A stretch of 64,000 nucleotides of DNA from the NCBI RefSeq assembly GCF_022288725.1, contig NZ_JAKNTA010000005.1:533658-597657 (forward strand), given 5' to 3'. This document shows, piece by piece, positions 51,081-59,864 of the stretch (position 1 is the first letter of the stretch; each line of letters starts with the position of its first letter). A program made the position numbers and the translations under genes. The DNA is from Kitasatospora sp. A2-31. Its GTDB lineage: Bacteria; Actinomycetota; Actinomycetes; Streptomycetales; Streptomycetaceae. The notes beneath the pieces were generated by a model. The model was not told where the DNA came from and made no database searches. It worked only from the letters and a program-made list of their open reading frames with translations.

Positions 51081-52523
51081 ATGTCGCAAGCCGCACACGC
51101 GTACGCCTATCTGCGCCCGTCCGCCGTCCTCTCCGACGCCGCCGGTCCGCGCCTCGCCCTGGAGACCTCGGGCGGTGCCACCCCGCTCGGGGCGGCCGCC
51201 AACCCGCGCTTCTTCGCGGGCTTCCTGGCCGACCCGGCCCCGGCCGCCGCCGCGCTGCTCGCGGTCGCCGACGTCGCCGCCGCCCGCTACTACCAGCCGC
51301 AGCTGCGCGCCTCGCTGGACCCGGTGGTCACCGCCAACGGCGACCGGCTGCGGTTCGAGTCGTTCTCCGGCTGCTGCGGCGTCTACGCCCGCCTCGACGT
51401 CCTCCAGGCCGGGCTGGACGGTGACGAGATCGGCCACGGCACGACCAACGTCGACGTCAACAACCCGCTGCGGGAGGCGCTCACCCGGATCGGCCCGGCC
51501 GAGCCGCTGCACCTCGCGGTCGGGCCGGACGCGCTGGAGGTCACCACCTTCGACGGCCCGGTCGTCGAGAAGAAGGTGCCGCTGCCCGAGCGCTGGCTGC
51601 GGGGCTTCGCCGAGACCCAGGTGACGGCCGCCGGGTTCGACCTGCGCGCCGAGCTGCCCGCCGCCGAGGCGGTCCGCTTCCTGCGCTCGCTGCCGCGCGG
51701 CGGCGGCCGGTCCGGCGCCCGCACCGCCCTGTGGGTCGTCCCGGCCGGCCGGACCTTGCGCCCGACCACCCGGCCGGTGCCCGGCGCGGTCTGCCTGCCC
51801 GGGCCGGACCGGCTCGCGGCGCTCCAGCGGGTGCTGCGGCACGCCCTGGCGCTGCGGGTCTACGGCCCGGCGGTACCGGGCGACGGCCCGGCCGCCTCGG
51901 CCTGGGAGGTGGTGCTGCCCGGCATGCGGCTGACACTCACGCTGTCGCCGGACGCCTCGCGGGGCTTCTCCGGCGAGGGCGGCGTGCTGGGCGCCCTGGC
52001 CACCGGGGCGGCCGAGCAGGACGCCGACCTGGTCGCCGTCCTGCTGGCCTGGGAGCCGCGGATCGAGGTGGCCGAACTGGCCGAGCAGTCCGGGCTCACC
52101 CCGGCCCGGGTCCGGGCCGCGCTGACGAGGCTCGGCACCGCCGGGCAGATCGGCTACGACACCGCCGAAGCGGCCTACTTCCACCGGCAGCTGCCGTACG
52201 AGGCGGGCCGGGCGGAGGCCCGGAACCCGCGACTTCGGGCGGCGCACGCGCTGGTGACGGCGGGCGCGGTGCGGCTGGACGGCGACGGCTCGCTCGCGAC
52301 CGTCACCGTGGACGACCACGTCCAGCGGGTGCGGACGGACGAGTCCGGCCGGGCCGGCTGCACCTGCCTCTGGTGGGCGAAGTACCGGGGCGGACGCGGG
52401 CCGTGCAAGCACGTCCTGGCGGTCGGGATGGTCCGGGAGCGCAACGCCTCCGGTGGTGCGGCGCCCGCCGCGGACGCGGCGAGCGGTTCGCCCGCCCCGT
52501 ACGGGAAGGAGCCGGTCGCGTGA
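51081..52523 (+). CDS. SWIM zinc-finger protein
   Basis: A 480-residue soluble protein with a C-terminal SWIM zinc finger: VDDHVQRVRTDESGRAGCTCLWWAKYRGGRGPCKH shows the C-x-C-xn-C-x-H ligands at about residues 431-447. The larger N-terminal part is a mixed alpha/beta region of unknown fold, with FSGCCGVYARLDVLQAGLDGDEIGHGTTNVDVNNPLREAL as its most distinctive stretch; AELAEQSGLTPARVRAALTRLGTAGQIGYD near residue 335-365 looks like a winged helix. TAGCGT lies 7 bp before the ATG, so the message may be leaderless. Its stop overlaps the DUF6493 gene by 4 bp, implying one functional unit. Confidence 0.88.
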   Translation: MSQAAHAYAYLRPSAVLSDAAGPRLALETSGGATPLGAAANPRFFAGFLADPAPAAAALLAVADVAAARYYQPQLRASLDPVVTANGDRLRFESFSGCCGVYARLDVLQAGLDGDEIGHGTTNVDVNNPLREALTRIGPAEPLHLAVGPDALEVTTFDGPVVEKKVPLPERWLRGFAETQVTAAGFDLRAELPAAEAVRFLRSLPRGGGRSGARTALWVVPAGRTLRPTTRPVPGAVCLPGPDRLAALQRVLRHALALRVYGPAVPGDGPAASAWEVVLPGMRLTLTLSPDASRGFSGEGGVLGALATGAAEQDADLVAVLLAWEPRIEVAELAEQSGLTPARVRAALTRLGTAGQIGYDTAEAAYFHRQLPYEAGRAEARNPRLRAAHALVTAGAVRLDGDGSLATVTVDDHVQRVRTDESGRAGCTCLWWAKYRGGRGPCKHVLAVGMVRERNASGGAAPAADAASGSPAPYGKEPVA

Positions 52524-55213
52524 GCGGCGTCGAGGAGCTGTTGACGGCGGTTCGGGAGGGGCGGACGCCCCAGGTGCCGGCCCTGGTGGCGGCGCTCGGG
52601 CCAGTCGAGCGCCGGGCCTGCCTGCCGGCCCTGAAGGAGCTGCGCAAGGAAGTCCGCGGCCAGTGGTCCAAGGAGGCGAGTGCGCGGAGCGGGGCGCTGC
52701 TGGTGGCCGGGGCCGGCTGTCACGCCGGCCCGGCCGGCGCCGCCGGCTGGATCAACGGGCGGGACTTCGCCGAGCGCTCCTGGGCCCGGCACCCCGCGCT
52801 CGCCGAGGTCGTCCGGGCGCAGCCGGTCGAGTGGCAGGTCGAGGTGGCCACCCGGCTGGCGGCCCGGCGCGGCTCGCGCTGGAGCTGGGACCTCTACCCG
52901 CTGATCGCCGAGGTGGTCCGCCGGACCGGCTGCCCGGTGCCCGCGACCGACGCCTTCACGGCGGAGTGGCTCGACCAGCTCGGCGCCGCGGGCCGGCTCA
53001 GCGACTCCCGGACGCTGCAGGAACTGATGACCGCCGACGCCTTCACGCCGGTCCTGCTGCCCCGGGTGTTCGAGCTGGAGGACGTCGGCCGGCAGCTGGA
53101 GGCGCGCCACGGCGAGCGGCCGGGGGACGGCTTCCCGGCGGCCGTCGCGATGCTGGCGACCAGCGGCACGGTGGACCGGGCCGAGCTGCTCGATCGCTGC
53201 CTGGCCCGGCTGGTGCGCGGCGGCAAGCCCGCCGACCAGCGCGGCTTCCTCGGCATCCTGACGGCGCTGGCTCCGGACGATGCGGAGTACCGGGCACACG
53301 CCCGCAGTCTGGTCGCCATGCTGGACGGGCTCCCGGTGGTGGCCGGCCACGCCCAGCAGGTGCTGGCCCGCCTGGACGAGCGCGGCCTGGTCGAGCCGGA
53401 GCTGCTGGCGGAGGCGTCGGCCGTGGTGCTGTTCCGCACCGAGAAGAGCCTCGTCCGGGCCCAGCTTGGCTGGCTGGACAGGGCCGCGAAGCGCGCGCCG
53501 GAGCGGGCGGGCCCGGTGGTGCTGGCCGCCGCCGAGGCCTTCGCCCACCCGGACACCGCCCTCCAGGAGCGGGCGCTGAACATCGTCGCCCGGCACCTGG
53601 CGAAGGCCGGCGAGGCCGTCCTGCCCGAGCTGCGGGTCGCCGCCGAGGGGCTCAACCCGGCCCACCACGCCCGGGCCGGGGAAGTGCTCGGCGCCCCGGT
53701 CGGCGACGACGGCGACCCGGACGCCGCGTGGAGCGAACCGCTCCCGCCCGCGCCGGTGCCGCGCCCGCTGGGCGCGCCGATCGCCACGCCGGCCGAGGTC
53801 GCCGAGGAGCTGTCGGCGCTGCTCGCGGCCGGGGGCGGGGACGTCGTCGACTTCGAGCGCACGCTGGACGGCCTGGTCAGGCACGCCCACCGGGACCACG
53901 CGGCGCTCGCCGAGGCGCTGGAGCCGGTGCTGCGGGTGCACACCTGGAACGGCGCCGCGCGCTGGCTGGACTGCTCCCCGGCCGATGTGCTGTACGTCGC
54001 CGCCGCGATCGCCGGGCACGTCGACCCGCACCGGCGGGGCACGGTCTTCCGTGACAAGGGCCGGGACCCCCTGCGCGGCGACCACAACACGCCGTACGGG
54101 AACGTGCTCGCCGCGCGGCTCGCGGAGGCCGCCCAGCGCGTCACCACCGACCGGCCGCCGCTGCTGCTCGCCACGCCCACCGACGCTACGGGCGCGGTGG
54201 CGGCGGCCGAGCTGGTGGAGCGGATCGCCGCGTACGAGGCGGCCGGCGCCCGGCCCGGGACGGTGGACCTGCAGGCGGCCCTGCTGCGGCTCGCCCCGAC
54301 CGCCGAGCCGGCGGTGCTCGCCGACGCCGGCCGGCTGGCCTCACCGGCCGGGCGGTGGGTGGCGCAGTGGCTGTGCGACGGCGGACTCCGGCCGCTGCCC
54401 TCGGAACGCGTGGTCTTCGCCCCGGTCCCCGGTTCGAGCGGCAGCCGGCTGCACGGCCCGCACTACTGGGAGCGCTCGTGGGAGGACGTCGACCGGGTGC
54501 TCGTCGCCCAGCCCGGGGTCGGGGCGGGGCCGCAGGGCCCGGCCGGCGAGCGCCTGGGCGGGGAGTTCCGCGCCCTGCTGGACGCCACAGAGCCGAGCAT
54601 CGCCCGGGCCCGGAAGGTGAACGCCTGGCTCTGGCCGACGGTGCACTGGGTGGCCATGCTCCCGCACCACCGCGAGGAGCAGACGGCCCGGTGGCTGGAC
54701 TGGTTCGCCGGCGCGGCCGACCGCGAGCAGCGCGGGGTCGCGGGGCTGCTGCCGATCCTCGCCGAGGCCGGCGGCCCGGCCGGGCTCGCGGTGCACCTGG
54801 CGGTGGCGTACGGCCTGGGCGCGCGCTTCCCCGAGGACCGCACGGCCGCGGTGGACGCCCTGCTGGTGCTCGCCGCCCGCGGGGACCTCGACGCCGGTCT
54901 GCTCGGCCGGGAGCTCGGCCATCTGGTCGCCCGCGACACGGTGAAGCCGAACCGGCTCGGGCAGGCGCTGGCCGCCGCGGCCGAAACCGGCGCGTACGCG
55001 ACCGTCTGGTCCGTCCTGGCCCCCGTCCTGCCGGCCCTGCTCGCGGGCGAGCCCGCCCGGGGAGCCGGCGAGGTGCTGGCCGTCGCGGCGGACGCCGCAC
55101 GCCGCTGCCGGGCCCGCGGGCCGGTGGCGGAGGTGGACGCGGTGGCGGCCCGGCCGGGGTCGAGCCGGCTGGTGAAGGAGGCGCGCTCGCTGCGCGACGT
55201 CCTGGCCGGCTGA
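52520..55213 (+). CDS. DUF6493-type large helical (HEAT-like) protein
   Basis: An 897-residue protein composed almost entirely of amphipathic helices in HEAT-like order, for example MLDGLPVVAGHAQQVLARLDERGLVEPELLAEASAVVLFRTEKSLVRAQLGWLDRAAKRAPERAG. No catalytic motif is seen. Distinct blocks are DRPPLLLATPTDATGAVAAAELVERIAAYE and LHGPHYWERSWEDVDRVLV in the C-terminal half. GTG start with GGAAGGAG 8 bp upstream, overlapping the SWIM gene stop. In other actinobacteria this pair is often near MoxR-ATPase and VWA genes; none is present here. A scaffold role is inferred. Confidence 0.78.
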   Translation: MSGVEELLTAVREGRTPQVPALVAALGPVERRACLPALKELRKEVRGQWSKEASARSGALLVAGAGCHAGPAGAAGWINGRDFAERSWARHPALAEVVRAQPVEWQVEVATRLAARRGSRWSWDLYPLIAEVVRRTGCPVPATDAFTAEWLDQLGAAGRLSDSRTLQELMTADAFTPVLLPRVFELEDVGRQLEARHGERPGDGFPAAVAMLATSGTVDRAELLDRCLARLVRGGKPADQRGFLGILTALAPDDAEYRAHARSLVAMLDGLPVVAGHAQQVLARLDERGLVEPELLAEASAVVLFRTEKSLVRAQLGWLDRAAKRAPERAGPVVLAAAEAFAHPDTALQERALNIVARHLAKAGEAVLPELRVAAEGLNPAHHARAGEVLGAPVGDDGDPDAAWSEPLPPAPVPRPLGAPIATPAEVAEELSALLAAGGGDVVDFERTLDGLVRHAHRDHAALAEALEPVLRVHTWNGAARWLDCSPADVLYVAAAIAGHVDPHRRGTVFRDKGRDPLRGDHNTPYGNVLAARLAEAAQRVTTDRPPLLLATPTDATGAVAAAELVERIAAYEAAGARPGTVDLQAALLRLAPTAEPAVLADAGRLASPAGRWVAQWLCDGGLRPLPSERVVFAPVPGSSGSRLHGPHYWERSWEDVDRVLVAQPGVGAGPQGPAGERLGGEFRALLDATEPSIARARKVNAWLWPTVHWVAMLPHHREEQTARWLDWFAGAADREQRGVAGLLPILAEAGGPAGLAVHLAVAYGLGARFPEDRTAAVDALLVLAARGDLDAGLLGRELGHLVARDTVKPNRLGQALAAAAETGAYATVWSVLAPVLPALLAGEPARGAGEVLAVAADAARRCRARGPVAEVDAVAARPGSSRLVKEARSLRDVLAG

Positions 55214-55250
55214 GCAGGGCCGGCGCGAGGGGGCGCGGGCAGGGCCGGCG

Positions 55251-55282
55251 CGGGCACGGGGCCGACGGCGACCCCGTGCCCG
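55251..55282. terminator. Bidirectional terminator
   Basis: Perfect 11-bp stem CGGGCACGGGG (55251-55261) with 55272-55282, 10-nt loop, between convergent genes. A direct repeat GCAGGGCCGGCGCG (55214-55227, 55240-55253) lies beside it. Confidence 0.75.
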
Positions 55283-55382
55283 GTCCGTGACCGGCCACGG
55301 GCCCGGCCACGGGCCCCTGCCGCGGCGGTGGGCGCGGGCACGGGTGGGGAGCGGCCGGGCGGGCCGGAGCCCGCGCCGGAGG

Positions 55383-56669
55383 TCACACCGCGACGCCGTC
55401 GTCCTCCGTCGTCGCCACCGGCCGGGCCGGCGGACGCTCGGGGCCGGCCGGGGCGGCCGGCACGACCAGCCCGGTGTCGTCCTTCGGCGGAGCGGCGACC
55501 GCCCGCCACCAGAGCCGCAGCGCAGGCGGGTCTGCGGGCTCGAAGGGCTTGCCGGGGCGGGGCACCGCCAGCCGCGCGCCCAGCGCCTGGGCCGCGGCGA
55601 CGACCCGCTCGGCGGGCTCCTCCCACGGGTGCGGCGCCAGGTTGAAGGTGCACCAGTGGATCGGCAGCAGGAGCTCCCCGCCGAGGTCCAGGTGCGCCCG
55701 GACGCCCTCCTCGGGCGTCATGTGCACCTCGGGCCAGTAGTCGCAGTAGGCGCCGACCTGCATCATCGTCGCGTCGAACGGACCGAGCCGGCGGCCGATC
55801 TCGGCGAAGCCCGGGAAGTAGCCGGTGTCGCCGCTGTGGAAGAGCCGGTGCCCGCGGCCCGCCACCACCCAGGAGGCCCAGAGGAACAGCGCGCTGGTGC
55901 GCGGGCCGCGGCTGCAGTAGTGCCGGGCCGGGGTGGCGGTGAGGGTCAGTCCGGCCACCTCGGCCGACTCCCACCAGTCCAGCTCGACGATCCGCCCGGC
56001 GGGGACGCCCCAGTGCTCGAGGTGCGCGCCGACGCCGAGCGGGACGGCGAAGACCGCGCCGGTGCCCGTGAGCGCGCGGATGGTCGCCATGTCGAGGTGG
56101 TCGTAGTGGTCGTGCGAGACGACCACCACGTCCACCGGGCCGAGTTCGCCGAGCGGCAGCGGCACCGGGTGGAGCCGCTTGGGTCCGGTCCAGGCGAACG
56201 GCGAGCAGCGCTCGCCCCAGACCGGGTCGAACAGCACCCGGCGGCCGTCGAGCTCGGCCAGCACGGTGGCGTGGCCGAGCCAGGTCAGCCGCAGGCCGGA
56301 GGCGGCCGGCGCGGCCAGGTCGACCGGGAGCAGCCGGTGCAGCGGCACGGCGGCCGCCGGCGTTCGGCGGGTCTTGTCGGCGGCCAGCTGGGCTCGGGTG
56401 ATCTCCAGCGGCGTGCGCTCGTAGACCAGCCGGCGGGTGGGGAGGGGGTTGCGGAAGGCCCCGTCGGCGAACTGCGGTGAGCGGTGGATCCGGGCGAGCC
56501 GTTCGCCACGGGGCTCGGCGCCGAAGGCGTCGGTGCGGATCCGGTGCCAGGCCGCCCGGGGGAGTCCGGCCAGGCCCGGTCCGGTCCGGTCCGGGGAGGG
56601 CGCGGACGCCGGGGCGGGCGGCGAGGTCAGACCGGCGACGCGGGAGTACCACGGAGCGGAGCGGGGCAC
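55383..56669 (-). CDS. Metallo-beta-lactamase-fold hydrolase (NAPE-PLD / UlaG-like)
   Basis: A 428-residue MBL-fold protein. The zinc-binding HxHxDH is in VSHDHYDHLD, followed by ATPARHYCSRG, SGDTGYFPGFAEIG (bridging Asp) and PIHWCTF (last His). LTWLGHATVLAELDGRRVLFDPVW starts the fold at about residue 130. The pattern RHYCSRGP...LWASWVV is that of the N-acyl-phosphatidylethanolamine phospholipase D-like / outer-membrane RomA-type group. The GTG at 56669 is chosen over 56675 because GGAGG lies 5 bp before it and overlaps the other. The N-terminal 100 residues hold a basic, proline-rich stretch. Substrate: a lipid phosphodiester is suggested by family only. Confidence 0.87.
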   Translation of the reverse strand: MPRSAPWYSRVAGLTSPPAPASAPSPDRTGPGLAGLPRAAWHRIRTDAFGAEPRGERLARIHRSPQFADGAFRNPLPTRRLVYERTPLEITRAQLAADKTRRTPAAAVPLHRLLPVDLAAPAASGLRLTWLGHATVLAELDGRRVLFDPVWGERCSPFAWTGPKRLHPVPLPLGELGPVDVVVVSHDHYDHLDMATIRALTGTGAVFAVPLGVGAHLEHWGVPAGRIVELDWWESAEVAGLTLTATPARHYCSRGPRTSALFLWASWVVAGRGHRLFHSGDTGYFPGFAEIGRRLGPFDATMMQVGAYCDYWPEVHMTPEEGVRAHLDLGGELLLPIHWCTFNLAPHPWEEPAERVVAAAQALGARLAVPRPGKPFEPADPPALRLWWRAVAAPPKDDTGLVVPAAPAGPERPPARPVATTEDDGVAV

Positions 56670-56743
56670 GGGCACCTCCAGGGACGGTTACGGCTACCGG
56701 ACACGCCGGGGCGCGTACCCAGGACGGCGAGGCCGCTGCGGTA

Positions 56744-56760
56744 CGACAACCATCTTGTCG
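56744..56760. promoter_or_regulatory. Small dyad CGACAA-N5-TTGTCG
   Basis: Perfect 6-bp arms 75 bp upstream of the MBL-fold gene (minus strand). Size and spacing suit a TetR or MarR dimer. Evidence is limited to the symmetry and position. Confidence 0.3.
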
Positions 56761-56845
56761 GAGGTTACTCGTCGTGGGCCGTCCGGACCTGGTGGGCGGC
56801 CCGCTGCGGGCCGTTCGGCGTACCGGCGGGCCGCTCCGGGCGGGG

Positions 56846-56881
56846 GGACGCCGGCCGGGGGGATTCGGACGCCGGCCGGGG
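56846..56881. repeat. Two 15-bp direct repeats, 21 bp apart
   Basis: GGACGCCGGCCGGGG at 56846-56860 and 56867-56881, in the gap between the MaoC-like and MBL-fold genes. Confidence 0.5.
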
Positions 56882-56928
56882 CGGGCCCGAACGGCGACCG
56901 GCCCGCTCCGGAGGGGTGGCCGGAGGCC

Positions 56929-57381
56929 TCAGGCGTAGAAGCGGGTGATCGCCTCGGCGACGCAGTGCGGCTTGGCGCTCTCCGCGCTGGTGATGGTGAA
57001 GCGGACCACCACCTGGACGCCGCCGGACACCTCGGTGGCCGACACCAGCTCCGCGGTGGCCCGGATCGCCGTGCCGACCGGCAGCGGCGCGGGGAAGCGC
57101 ACCTTGTCGGAGCCGTAGTTGAGCGCCATCCGCACGCCCTCGACGCCGTAGCACTCCTTGGCCAGCACCGGGATCATCGACAGCGTCAGGTAACCGTGCG
57201 CGATGGTCGAGCCGAACTGGCTCTCCTTCGCCCGCTCGGGGTCGACGTGGATCCACTGGTGGTCCCCGGTGGCCTCGGCGAACAGGTCGATCCGGGACTG
57301 GTCGACGGTGTGCCACTTGCTGGTGCCCAGCTCGGTGCCGACGGCGGCGGTGAGGTCGGCGAGGGACGCGAAGATCGTCAC
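56929..57381 (-). CDS. MaoC-family (R)-specific enoyl-CoA hydratase
   Basis: A 150-residue single-hotdog protein. The hydratase motif is ATGDHQWIHVD with the catalytic Asp-His pair, followed by ESQFGSTIAHGYLTLSMIPVL and GSDKVRFPAPLPVGTAIRATAEL, all typical of (R)-enoyl-CoA hydratases that feed polyketide, PHA or beta-oxidation-related pathways. GTG start with AGGAG 6 bp upstream. Length is normal for the family. It stands alone on the minus strand. Confidence 0.92.
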   Translation of the reverse strand: MTIFASLADLTAAVGTELGTSKWHTVDQSRIDLFAEATGDHQWIHVDPERAKESQFGSTIAHGYLTLSMIPVLAKECYGVEGVRMALNYGSDKVRFPAPLPVGTAIRATAELVSATEVSGGVQVVVRFTITSAESAKPHCVAEAITRFYA

Positions 57382-57501
57382 GAAGCGCTCCTGGTGGCAG
57401 GTGGGGTGCGGACTCGGCAGAGTATGCCTACTCTCCGGTCACCTGTCAGGAGCCGGGCGGCACGCGGGGGGAACGGGCCCGGCCGTCCCCGGGGCGCGGG
57501 C

Positions 57502-57545
57502 GGGCGGTCAGGAGCGCGTCACCGGGCGGTCAGGAGCGCGTCACC
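57502..57545. repeat. Perfect 22-bp tandem duplication over a gene end
   Basis: A 22-bp unit beginning GGGCGGTCAGGAGCGCG is present twice head to tail (57502-57523, 57524-57545). The second copy includes the stop and last codons of the flavin-protein gene; the first is a duplicate of that end beyond the stop. It looks like a recent slippage event. Confidence 0.85.
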
Positions 57546-57961
57546 GTGCGGCCGGCGGGCAGCAGGCGGCGGCCGGTGACCAGCTCCGGCACCAGGGCGA
57601 CGAACAGCGGGTCCGGGTCCCCGACCCACGGCCGCAGGCCGGAGCGCAGCGCCCGGCGGATCTGCTCCGGGTCGCGCAGCAGGTCCGCCCGCCCGTGCAC
57701 CAGCACGCTCCAGCCGGTGCGGGTGACCGGGTCCAGCCGGTCCGCCTGGAAGGCGACGACCGTGCCGTCCAACCCGCGCGCGGTGGCGCTGTCCCGGCGC
57801 ACGGCCAGCAACAGGCGCCCGTCCGGTGCGAGGTCGAAGGAGAGCGGCAGGACCGCGGGCAGCGCGTGCTCGGTGTACACCACGCGCCCGACGGGCACGG
57901 TGCTGAGCAGCCGCAGGCACTCGGCCTCGCTCAGGGTCTCCACACGGTCGTCACGGTCCAT
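57530..57961 (-). CDS. Pyridoxamine 5'-phosphate oxidase-fold protein
   Basis: A 143-residue split-barrel flavin-binding-type protein: LSEAECLRLLSTVPVGRVVYTEHALPAVLPLSFDLAPDGRLLLAVRRDSATARGLDGTVVAFQADRLD...GWSVLVHGRADLL is the usual sequence of small actinobacterial pyridoxamine oxidase-like (F420- or FMN-binding) proteins. The ATG at 57961 starts just before the conserved first helix; an in-frame ATG at 58006 would add 15 residues. No substrate can be assigned; relatives reduce F420 substrates or act as stress proteins. Confidence 0.87.
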   Translation of the reverse strand: MDRDDRVETLSEAECLRLLSTVPVGRVVYTEHALPAVLPLSFDLAPDGRLLLAVRRDSATARGLDGTVVAFQADRLDPVTRTGWSVLVHGRADLLRDPEQIRRALRSGLRPWVGDPDPLFVALVPELVTGRRLLPAGRTVTRS

Positions 57962-58239
57962 GGGTCCGATCGTCCTCCGCCCCGACGGCGGGTCGATAGG
58001 GCCCATGGTCCCGGAGCATCCGGGTCGGGAGCCCCTCGTCCGGCCGGGGAGGCGGCCCCCGGGGCGGTAGCTTGTCCGGCGGTGGCCGGTGCTGCTCCGC
58101 GGCGGTGGAACGTGCCGGGGGCACGGCCGGCCGGCCGGGCCGCGGTTCGCGCGGACGAGCCCCGGCCGGCGGTCGCGGCGAGGCGGCGAGACGGAGCGGT
58201 GGGCGGTCCCGGAGACGGCGGGCCGGCGAGGAGGGGGCG

Positions 58240-59103
58240 ATGCGGGTGGTCAGCGGGGTCGATCTGGTGGTGATCGGGGCGGACGGCGGGCCCGACCGCG
58301 GCTTCGGCGGTTCGGCCCGGGCGGCCGAGGGTGCCCGGCTGCTCGCCGAGGTGCTGCCCGGCATGTGCTTCGACGCCGGCTCGGCGGGCTGCCGGGTCAC
58401 CGCGGTGGACCCGGCCGCGGACGCCAACACCATGCTCACCGCGGTGCGCGAGGCGGCCTCCCGGCCGGGCCGCTGGTTGGTGGTCTGCCTGGTCGGCCAG
58501 CTGGTCGCCGACCCGCGCGGCCGGCGGCTGGCCCTGGTCACCGGCGGCTCCACCGCCGACAACGCCTACCGTCGCGGCCTGGCCTGGGACTGGGTGGTCA
58601 GCGCGATGGTCCACGGCGACCAGGAGGAGGCGCTGTTGCTGGTCGACGCCGTCGCCGACCGGGACACCTGGGCGGCGCTCGAGCGCGGCGGCGGCGAGGA
58701 CGGCGCGGGCGAGCTGCTCAGCTACCCGCGCGTCCCGCTCTGGGGCCGGGTCGGCCGCTTCACCACCGGTAGACGGGGCCGGGACGCCGTCCTGCCCGGT
58801 GCCGAGGGATCGTTCAGCCACGCGCTCACCACCGTCCTGCGGCACGGCCTCCCGGGCGCCCCCGCGGCGGTCTCCCCGCTCGACCTCCAGCCGGCCGTGG
58901 CGGCCCAGCTCGACGGTGGGCCGGACGCCGCACCGGGTGCCGGTGCGCCGGGCGCACGCCTGCTCGTACCGCCGCAGGGCGGGCGCCTGCTGATGCGCAA
59001 TCGGGCCGCCGTTCGGGGCGCATTGGCCGGATTGTCGCTTTCCGAAGAACTGTTGGCCGTCCTGTGGCGCGAAAGTGCCCCGACGGATCCGCCTTCCACG
59101 TAA
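58240..59103 (+). CDS. Uncharacterised protein at the head of the Tad locus
   Basis: A 287-residue protein with no signal peptide or membrane segment. It starts MRVVSGVDLVVIGADGGPDRGFGG, and an alternating strand-helix order continues (PGRWLVVCLVGQLVADPRGRRLALVTGGSTADNAYRRGLAWDWVVSAM). The order vaguely recalls caspase-like domains, but no His-Cys dyad is visible. The C-terminus (QGGRLLMRNRAAVRGALAGLSLSEELLAVLWRE) is helical. GAGG stands before the ATG. It precedes a lipoprotein and the Tad secretion genes on the same strand, so a shared role is possible. Family not recognised. Confidence 0.7.
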   Translation: MRVVSGVDLVVIGADGGPDRGFGGSARAAEGARLLAEVLPGMCFDAGSAGCRVTAVDPAADANTMLTAVREAASRPGRWLVVCLVGQLVADPRGRRLALVTGGSTADNAYRRGLAWDWVVSAMVHGDQEEALLLVDAVADRDTWAALERGGGEDGAGELLSYPRVPLWGRVGRFTTGRRGRDAVLPGAEGSFSHALTTVLRHGLPGAPAAVSPLDLQPAVAAQLDGGPDAAPGAGAPGARLLVPPQGGRLLMRNRAAVRGALAGLSLSEELLAVLWRESAPTDPPST

Positions 59104-59240
59104 GGTCAGGGGGCTCGGGGTGTTGCCGTGCAGGGGCGGGATGGCGAAGAATCGATGCTCTCGCGGCACACCAGCGGGACGGCGGAAATCTTCTGGCGAC
59201 CACGGACCACCTACGGGGTCGGTCGCGACGAGGTGGGGCG

Positions 59241-59864
59241 ATGTGGCGGCACTTGAATCTGGTGCGCACTGGGACGGTAGGGGGCGCCGGGCTGGTTTCG
59301 GTGTTGCTCCTGAGTGCCTGTGCGGGCGGTGGTGACGCCGGTTCGGTCGATCGCCTCGGGACGACTGCGCCCACTGTTGCGGGAGTTGCACCGCTAACTC
59401 CTTCGGGTGGTTCCGCAAACGACCGGATCGCGCCGACCGACGGACCCGAAGGGGCGGCCGGCCGACTGGTGCTGAGGACGTATCAGGACTGGTGGCAGAC
59501 GCAGGTCGAGGTCTTCGGCCGAACGGATTCGGACGGTTCCCGACTGGAGGCCTTCTCCTCCGGGAAGGCGTTGAGCGGATCGCTCGTCAATCTGCGCCAG
59601 CTGCACGACGCCAAACTGGTAATGACGGGAAGCCCGGGCAATTCCCCCGTGCTGAAGAGCGTGGACCTCAAAGCCGATCCGCAGACGGCCGTGATCGAGG
59701 ACTGCCTGGACGTCTCGGGGTGGCATCAGGCGGATGCGGCGACGCGCGCGGTAAAGGATCCGCCGAAGCGGCTCACCCGCTACATCGCGACCGTTTCCGT
59801 ACGGAAGTACCAGGCGCGTTGGCTGGTAACCGAGTTCAAGCAGGAGGTGGACCGAACATGCTGA
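59241..59864 (+). CDS. Lipoprotein, Tad-locus associated
   Basis: A 207-residue lipoprotein: signal peptide with hydrophobic core GAGLVSVLLLSAC, lipobox LSAC, mature start CAGGGD. After a Thr/Pro/Ser-rich linker the globular part (from about residue 75; AAGRLVLRTYQDWWQTQVEVFGR...RYIATVSVRKYQARWLVTEFKQEVDRTC) has the outline of an NTF2-like (cone-shaped) domain. GAGGTGGGG precedes the ATG. Codon use is less GC-rich at third positions than in neighbours. It overlaps the following secreted-protein gene by 7 bp, which indicates coupled translation. Confidence 0.8.
   Translation: MWRHLNLVRTGTVGGAGLVSVLLLSACAGGGDAGSVDRLGTTAPTVAGVAPLTPSGGSANDRIAPTDGPEGAAGRLVLRTYQDWWQTQVEVFGRTDSDGSRLEAFSSGKALSGSLVNLRQLHDAKLVMTGSPGNSPVLKSVDLKADPQTAVIEDCLDVSGWHQADAATRAVKDPPKRLTRYIATVSVRKYQARWLVTEFKQEVDRTC

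Noticed and set aside
58240-59103. Caspase-like protease
   Set aside because: No His-Cys dyad at expected places; only the general strand-helix order is similar.
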